Assembly (NCBI GenBank): GCA_035519355.1
Contig: DATIWM010000114.1
Span: 1 to 8,846 of the forward strand
Source of the DNA: DAOMFB01 sp035519355
GTDB taxonomy: Bacteria; Acidobacteriota; Thermoanaerobaculia; UBA5066
Length of the DNA: 8,846 nt
Direction of reading: 5' to 3'
Of this stretch, positions 4,962-8,846 are shown in pieces. The translations under genes and the position numbers were made by a program. The number at the start of each line of letters is the position of its first letter. Position 1 is the first letter of the stretch. The notes beneath the pieces are model-generated. The model saw nothing but the letters and a program-made list of their open reading frames with translations, had not been told where the DNA came from and searched no databases.

Positions 4962-6910
4962 GCCACGTCCTTCGCCGCCTCCGCTTCGGCCTCCTCATCC
5001 CGGTTCTCGCCGCGCTCGCGCTCGCCGTCGCCTCGTGCAAGTCGGGGTCGGAGGCCGGATTCGAGCCGATCGTCTGGGATCTCTCCAAGAAACCGGCTGA
5101 AGGGGGAGCGGCGGCCGAGCCACCCGCCATCTCCGCGGGATCCGGGCTGGCGACGCCGGCTTCGCCGGCGAAGGCCCCGGCCGCCGCCCCGGCCACCGTG
5201 CCGGCCGCCCTCAAAGGGATGTCGCTCGAGGAGAAGGTCGGGCAGATGTTCGTCGTGGCCGGACACGGCGTCTTCCTGAACGAGGAGGCGCCGGCCTACA
5301 AGGAACTGGCCCGGCAGGTGACCGAGAACCGCGTCGGCGGGATCCACTGGTTCCGCTCGAGCGTCTACGAGACCGCCGTCCTGAACGAGAAGCTGCAGCG
5401 GCTCGCGAAGGTGCCGCTCCTCGTCTCGGCCGACCTCGAGGCCGGGACCGGCATGCGCTTCGAGGACGTGACGGCCGGACCCTGGGCGATGGCCGTCGCG
5501 GCGACCGGGGACGTGGCGCTCGCCGAGCGGTACGCCCAAGCGACCGCCACCGAGGCGCGCGCCCTCGGCATCGCGCAGATCTACGCTCCCGTCGCGGACG
5601 TCAACCTCAACCCCGACAACCCCGTCATCAACGTCCGGAGCTTCGGCGAGGACCCCCAGGACGTCGCCCGCTTCGTCGTGGCGACCGTGAAGGGGCTCCA
5701 GGCCGGCCAGGTCGCGGCCACCCTGAAGCACTTTCCGGGGCACGGCGATACGGCGGTCGACTCCCACCGCGCGCTCCCCGTCGTCCCGGCCGACCGGGCC
5801 CGGCTCGACGCCGTGGAGCTTCTCCCCTTCCGCGCCGGCCTCGCAGCGGGCGCCCGGTCGGTCATGGTGTCGCACCTCGCCGTCCCGGCGATCGACCCGA
5901 CGCCGGCCCCGCCGCTCCGCGACGCGCCGAAGGAGCTCGAGTACAAGGTGACGCCCGGCGAGATCCCGAAGGATGCGACGACGCCCGCGACGCTCTCCGC
6001 GCCGATCGTCACGGACCTGCTCCGGAAACAGATGGGGTTCGCGGGTCTCGTCGTGACGGACGCGATGGGCATGAACGCCATCTCGCTCCACCTGCCGCCC
6101 GGCGAGGCGGCCGTTCGGGCCCTTCTCGCGGGGGTCGACGTGCTCCTGATGTCGCCCGACCCCGACGGCGCGATCCGGGCGGTCCTCGAGGCGGTGAAGG
6201 CGGGACGGCTCCCCGAGGCGCGGGTCAACGAGTCGGTCGAGCGGATCCTGACGCTGAAGAGGTCGCTCAAGCTCTTCGACGGGCCGGCGCCCGACCTGAA
6301 GAAGATCGGCTCGGTCGTCGACAGTCCCGAGAACCGGGCGATCGAGGCCGAGATCGCCGGCCGTTCGCTGACGCTCGTCCGGGAGAAGGCGGGAACGCTG
6401 CCGCTCCGGAAGGACGCGAAACTCCTGTCGCTCGTCGTTTCGGACGAGGCGACGCTGAACGGCCCCGCCGGAGTCCTGACGGCCGAGCTGTCGTCGCGCG
6501 TGCCCGGCCTGGCGACCGTCCGCCTCGACCCCCGCTCGACTCTCGACGAGGTGACGGCGGCCGTCGCCGCCGCGAAGGACGCCGACGCCGTCCTCCTGTC
6601 GCTCTTCGTGAGGGCCCGCTCCGGGCAGGGGCCCGTGGCCGTCCCGGAGCCGGCCCGGGCGGCCGTCTCGCAGCTCCTCGCCGGCGGAAGGCCGGTCGTC
6701 GCCGTCGCGTTCGGCAGCCCGTACCTGCTCCGCGACTTCCCCGACCTCTCGACCTACGTCTGCGCCTGGGGCACGCAGGACGTCATGCAGAAGGCGGCGG
6801 CCAAGGCGCTCTTCGGCGAGGCGGGCCTCGAAGGGAAGCTCCCCGTCTCGATTCCCGGCCTCGCACGGCGCGGCGACGGGATCGCGAAGGCCGCCGCTCC
6901 CGCGAGGTGA
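4958..6910 (+). CDS. nagZ: Lipoprotein beta-N-acetylglucosaminidase, GH3 (NagZ/YbbD-like)
   Basis: The 650-residue product starts with a type II signal peptide ending in the lipobox VASC (lipidated Cys27). An Ala/Pro/Gly-rich tether of about 55 residues follows (about 28-82), then the GH3 TIM barrel (about 87-440) and a second alpha/beta domain (about 455-635). NagZ-type motifs are clear. They are LEEKVGQMFVV (90-100), PVADVNLNPDNPVINVRSFGED (211-232), and KHFPGHGDTAVDSHRALP with substrate-binding Lys257-His258 and the catalytic dyad Asp268/His270. The nucleophile is Asp368 in LVVTDAMGMNAI. Length and two-domain layout match the exported Bacillus YbbD rather than the short cytoplasmic NagZ of enterobacteria. 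Such enzymes remove terminal GlcNAc from muropeptides. An insertion of about 27 residues (about 316-342) lies between the dyad and the nucleophile. Cleavage of other beta-hexosaminides is possible. It overlaps lysA by four bases. Confidence 0.92.
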   Translation: MSHVLRRLRFGLLIPVLAALALAVASCKSGSEAGFEPIVWDLSKKPAEGGAAAEPPAISAGSGLATPASPAKAPAAAPATVPAALKGMSLEEKVGQMFVVAGHGVFLNEEAPAYKELARQVTENRVGGIHWFRSSVYETAVLNEKLQRLAKVPLLVSADLEAGTGMRFEDVTAGPWAMAVAATGDVALAERYAQATATEARALGIAQIYAPVADVNLNPDNPVINVRSFGEDPQDVARFVVATVKGLQAGQVAATLKHFPGHGDTAVDSHRALPVVPADRARLDAVELLPFRAGLAAGARSVMVSHLAVPAIDPTPAPPLRDAPKELEYKVTPGEIPKDATTPATLSAPIVTDLLRKQMGFAGLVVTDAMGMNAISLHLPPGEAAVRALLAGVDVLLMSPDPDGAIRAVLEAVKAGRLPEARVNESVERILTLKRSLKLFDGPAPDLKKIGSVVDSPENRAIEAEIAGRSLTLVREKAGTLPLRKDAKLLSLVVSDEATLNGPAGVLTAELSSRVPGLATVRLDPRSTLDEVTAAVAAAKDADAVLLSLFVRARSGQGPVAVPEPARAAVSQLLAGGRPVVAVAFGSPYLLRDFPDLSTYVCAWGTQDVMQKAAAKALFGEAGLEGKLPVSIPGLARRGDGIAKAAAPAR

Positions 6911-6912
6911 TC
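6904..6912 (+). promoter_or_regulatory. Near-perfect Shine-Dalgarno for the amidohydrolase gene
   Basis: GAGGTGATC is complementary over nine bases to the usual 3' end of 16S rRNA and ends two bases before the ATG at 6915. It contains the TGA stop of the glucosaminidase gene (6908-6910), so ribosomes finishing that gene sit directly on this site. It fixes the start codon and implies coupled, strong translation. Confidence 0.75.
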
Positions 6913-6914
6913 CG

Positions 6915-8705
6915 ATGAAGCGCCTCGCCGCGTTCCTCTTCGTCGTCACGGCCGTCTCTTCGCTCGCCCCGGGCGCCGGCGCCGCGGAATCGACCGACCT
7001 CGCCGAGGCGCGCGCCCTCTTTACGCGGAATCTCGCCGCGATAAGGAAGCGCGACAAGGCCGCCTACCTCGCCTGCTACCTCGACGCGAAGACCCTCGTT
7101 CGGACCTCGCCCGAAGGGCCCGTTCCCGGATTCGAGGAGTTCGCGAAGCAGGCGGGCGACCAGTGGCCCGACGTCCTCGAGGCGCTGGACCTCGCGCTCC
7201 TCCCCGTCCGCGACGGCGTCGTCTACGGGACGTACCGCTACCGCGTCCGCTATGGCGGCGACGAGCGCTTCGGGATCTCCGAGCGGCTCTTCGTGAAGAC
7301 TCCCGCCGGCTGGAGGATCACCGTCACCTCGGCGTTCGAGGCTCCGCCCGGCACGCCTCCGCCGCCGCGGGCTTTCGTCGGCGCGACGCTGATCGACGGA
7401 ACGGGCCGGCCGAGGGTCGCGGACGCCGTCGTCCTCGTCCGCGGGGGGAAGATCGAGTGTGCGGGGAGCCGCAGCGCCTGCCCCGTCCCCGACGGCGTCG
7501 CCGTCACCGACCTCACGGGCGCCTTTCTCACCCCCGGCCTCGTCGACTCCCACGTCCACTTCGCCCAGACGGGGTGGGCCGACGGCCGCCCCGACGCCTT
7601 CGACGTCCGCGCGACCCATCCGTACGACGAGGTGGAGAGCGCCCTCCGCGCGCACCCGCAGCGCTTCTTCCGCTCGTACCTCTGCTCGGGTGTGACCGCC
7701 GTCTTCGACGTGGGCGGCTACCCGTGGTCGCTGGAGCTTCCGGCGCGCGCCGACGCCGACCCCCTCGCGCCGCACGTCGCCGCCGCGGGGCCGCTTCTCT
7801 CGACGATCGACTTCTGGCTCAACGTCCCGGCCGAGCGGCAGTTCATCTTCCTGAAGGACGAAGACGCCGCCCGGACGGGCGTCCATTACCTCGCCTCGCG
7901 CGGCGCCCACGCGGTCAAGGTCTGGTACATCGTGACGAAGGACCGCCCCGTCGAGGCCTCCGCCCCGGCCGTCCTCGCGGTCGGCACCGAGGCGAAAAAG
8001 CGGGGGCTTCCTCTGATCGTCCACGCGACGGGCCTCGCCGAGGCGAAGGTCGCCCTCCGCGCGGGGGCGTCGCTCCTCGTCCACAGCGTCGTTGATCTGC
8101 CCATCGACGACGAGTTCCTCGCCCTCCTGAAGACGAGCGGGGCAATCTACTGCCCGACCCTGACCGTCGCCGACGGGTACGTGAACCTCGCCCGGGCGGC
8201 GGCCGCCGGGAAGCCCTTCGAGGCCGACGATCCGAACGGCTGCGTCGACGCCGCGACGCGCGCGCTCCTCGCCGAGACCCCCGCGATCGGCGCGGGCCTG
8301 ATCGCCGAGAAAGTCCGGGCGCGCGAGACGCGCGTCGCCGAGCAGATGAAGATCATGGCGGCGAACCTGAAGCGCGTCCGCGACGCGGGGCTCCCGATCG
8401 CGATGGGGACCGATGCCGGCAACCCGGGGACGCTTCACGGCCCGTCGGTCTACGCCGAGATGGAGGCGATGCAGGCGGCGGGCCTCACCCCGGCGGAGGT
8501 TCTCGCCTCCGCGACGCGCGTCGGCGCGAAGGCCCTCTCGCGGGAGAAGGAGATCGGGACGATCGAGAAGGGAAAGATCGCCGACCTGCTCGTTCTCGGC
8601 GCCGATCCGTCCGCCGACATCGCCAACGTCCGGAAGGTGAAGGGCGTCGTCCGCGGCGGCGTCTACCGGACGAGCGAGGAGCTCCGCGCGCTCGTTGCGC
8701 GCTGA
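6915..8705 (+). CDS. Secreted amidohydrolase (imidazolonepropionase/M38-like) with N-terminal NTF2/SnoaL-like domain
   Basis: The 596-residue protein has a Sec-type signal peptide MKRLAAFLFVV...GAGA (1-23, site G-A-G-A/AES). Residues about 26-142 look like a DUF4440/SnoaL (NTF2-like) domain, ending in the strand-rich ISERLFVKTPAGWRITVTSAF. A Pro-rich hinge (143-151) leads into an amidohydrolase-superfamily enzyme. That part begins AFVGATLIDGTG and reads LTPGLVDSHVHF, with metal ligands His213 and His215. Lys335 in AVKVWYIV is the likely carboxylated bridging lysine, with His370 (IVHATG), His390 (LVHSV) and Asp500 (MGTDAGNPGTLHG). It ends in the usual returning beta-strand motif GTIEKGKIADLLVLGADP (548-565). 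All metal-site residues are intact, so it should be active on an amide or cyclic amide bond. Members of this group include Xaa-Arg/Lys dipeptidases and prolidases, but the substrate cannot be read from sequence. The NTF2-like part may be a ligand-binding accessory. It is four bases behind the GH3 gene. Confidence 0.9.
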   Translation: MKRLAAFLFVVTAVSSLAPGAGAAESTDLAEARALFTRNLAAIRKRDKAAYLACYLDAKTLVRTSPEGPVPGFEEFAKQAGDQWPDVLEALDLALLPVRDGVVYGTYRYRVRYGGDERFGISERLFVKTPAGWRITVTSAFEAPPGTPPPPRAFVGATLIDGTGRPRVADAVVLVRGGKIECAGSRSACPVPDGVAVTDLTGAFLTPGLVDSHVHFAQTGWADGRPDAFDVRATHPYDEVESALRAHPQRFFRSYLCSGVTAVFDVGGYPWSLELPARADADPLAPHVAAAGPLLSTIDFWLNVPAERQFIFLKDEDAARTGVHYLASRGAHAVKVWYIVTKDRPVEASAPAVLAVGTEAKKRGLPLIVHATGLAEAKVALRAGASLLVHSVVDLPIDDEFLALLKTSGAIYCPTLTVADGYVNLARAAAAGKPFEADDPNGCVDAATRALLAETPAIGAGLIAEKVRARETRVAEQMKIMAANLKRVRDAGLPIAMGTDAGNPGTLHGPSVYAEMEAMQAAGLTPAEVLASATRVGAKALSREKEIGTIEKGKIADLLVLGADPSADIANVRKVKGVVRGGVYRTSEELRALVAR

Positions 8706-8790
8706 CCCGCCCGCCAGGAATCCCGGCAGCTGCCCATTCTCCCCGGCTTCTCGCGAGCCTCGAGAGTCCATGTCGTAGAGTTAAGACGGT
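8706..8790 (+). promoter_or_regulatory. Intergenic region upstream of the Ser/Thr kinase
   Basis: These 85 bases separate the amidohydrolase from the kinase start. A -10-like TAGAGT (8776-8781) lies nine bases before the ATG and would again imply a very short or absent leader; no matching -35 stands out. The 8-base palindrome CTCGCGAG (8750-8757) and a weak TCTCG/CGAGA inverted repeat (8749-8765) are present, but no stem followed by a T-run, so I do not call a terminator. Read-through from the operon into the kinase is possible. Confidence 0.35.
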
Positions 8791-8846
8791 ATGTCGGCCG
8801 CCGTGGATGCCCTGATCGGGCGAAGCGTCTCCCATTACTCGGTCGT
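8791..8846 (+). CDS. Ser/Thr protein kinase, N-terminal fragment (continues beyond window)
   Basis: Only 18 codons and two bases are visible, translating to MSAAVDALIGRSVSHYSVV up to the window edge. The pattern of a short leader, then GR-x-V-S-H-Y followed by hydrophobic residues, is the stretch that directly precedes the glycine loop in many PknB-type kinases of Acidobacteriota and relatives, where it typically continues into E-K-L-G-G-G-G-M-G. The catalytic domain is outside the window, so this is recognition from a short motif. A chance open frame cannot be fully excluded. The frame is set by the ATG at 8791; only a weak purine-rich AAGACGG precedes it. Confidence 0.6.
   Translation, partial: MSAAVDALIGRSVSHYSV

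Noticed and set aside
4814..7057. 747-codon open frame on the minus strand across lysA and the GH3 gene
   Set aside because: Its translation is Arg/Gly/Asp-rich with no recognisable motif, as expected for a shadow of GC-rich coding DNA. The plus strand has intact catalytic motifs throughout.
8706..8770. Rho-independent terminator after the amidohydrolase
   Set aside because: The only inverted repeats are short (an 8-base palindrome and 5-base arms) and no run of T follows.
6783..8771. 662-codon open frame on the minus strand opposite the amidohydrolase
   Set aside because: It is rich in Arg, Gly, Asp and Val with no family features, while the plus-strand protein retains all metal ligands.
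1..8846. Novel defence system, mobile element, CRISPR array or RNA gene
   Set aside because: I looked for transposase or integrase motifs, terminal repeats, spaced direct repeats and tRNA-like folds. Every long stretch is instead explained by recognisable enzyme or envelope genes with uniform base composition.

Overview
The window is very GC-rich (roughly 70% by eye) and almost entirely coding. It has bacterial gene density, with start and stop codons overlapping or a few bases apart. The organism looks like a Gram-negative-type, high-GC environmental bacterium. The right edge opens with the N-terminus of a Ser/Thr protein kinase of a kind abundant in Acidobacteriota, and a soil or metagenomic acidobacterium is my best guess. 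Myxobacteria and Gemmatimonadota are not excluded, and no marker gene here settles it.

Left half (1-3527, minus strand): a five-gene convoy reading leftward. In transcription order it holds a stand-alone STAS-domain protein, a class III extradiol dioxygenase of the YgiD/DODA family, a Tat-exported LD-carboxypeptidase (S66), a coiled-coil lipoprotein, and an O-methyltransferase cut by the left edge. Gaps are -4, 10, 5 and 2 bases, so this is very probably one transcript. The dioxygenase appears to start at CTG inside a CTGA overlap with the STAS stop codon. No ATG, GTG or TTG is available that keeps its first two active-site histidines.

Centre (about 3528-3641): a short divergent intergenic region. 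On the plus strand it has a -35/-10-like pair with 17-base spacing, placed so close to the lysA GTG that the transcript could be leaderless.

Right half (3642-8846, plus strand): lysA (diaminopimelate decarboxylase), a lipoprotein GH3 beta-N-acetylglucosaminidase of the Bacillus NagZ/YbbD type (ATGA overlap with lysA), and a secreted amidohydrolase with an N-terminal NTF2/SnoaL-like domain (4-base gap and a near-perfect Shine-Dalgarno). An 85-base gap follows, then the first 18 codons of a Ser/Thr kinase.

How the genes could work together: an exported LD-carboxypeptidase, an exported muropeptide-type glucosaminidase, an exported M38-like amidohydrolase/peptidase and DAP decarboxylase sit back to back. 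This suggests breakdown of peptidoglycan fragments outside the cytoplasm linked to DAP/lysine metabolism. That link is inference from gene families and predicted localisation, not something the sequence proves. The dioxygenase, STAS protein and methyltransferase have no obvious place in it. I saw no mobile element, CRISPR array, tRNA or rRNA, and no stretch over 300 bases lacks a gene.
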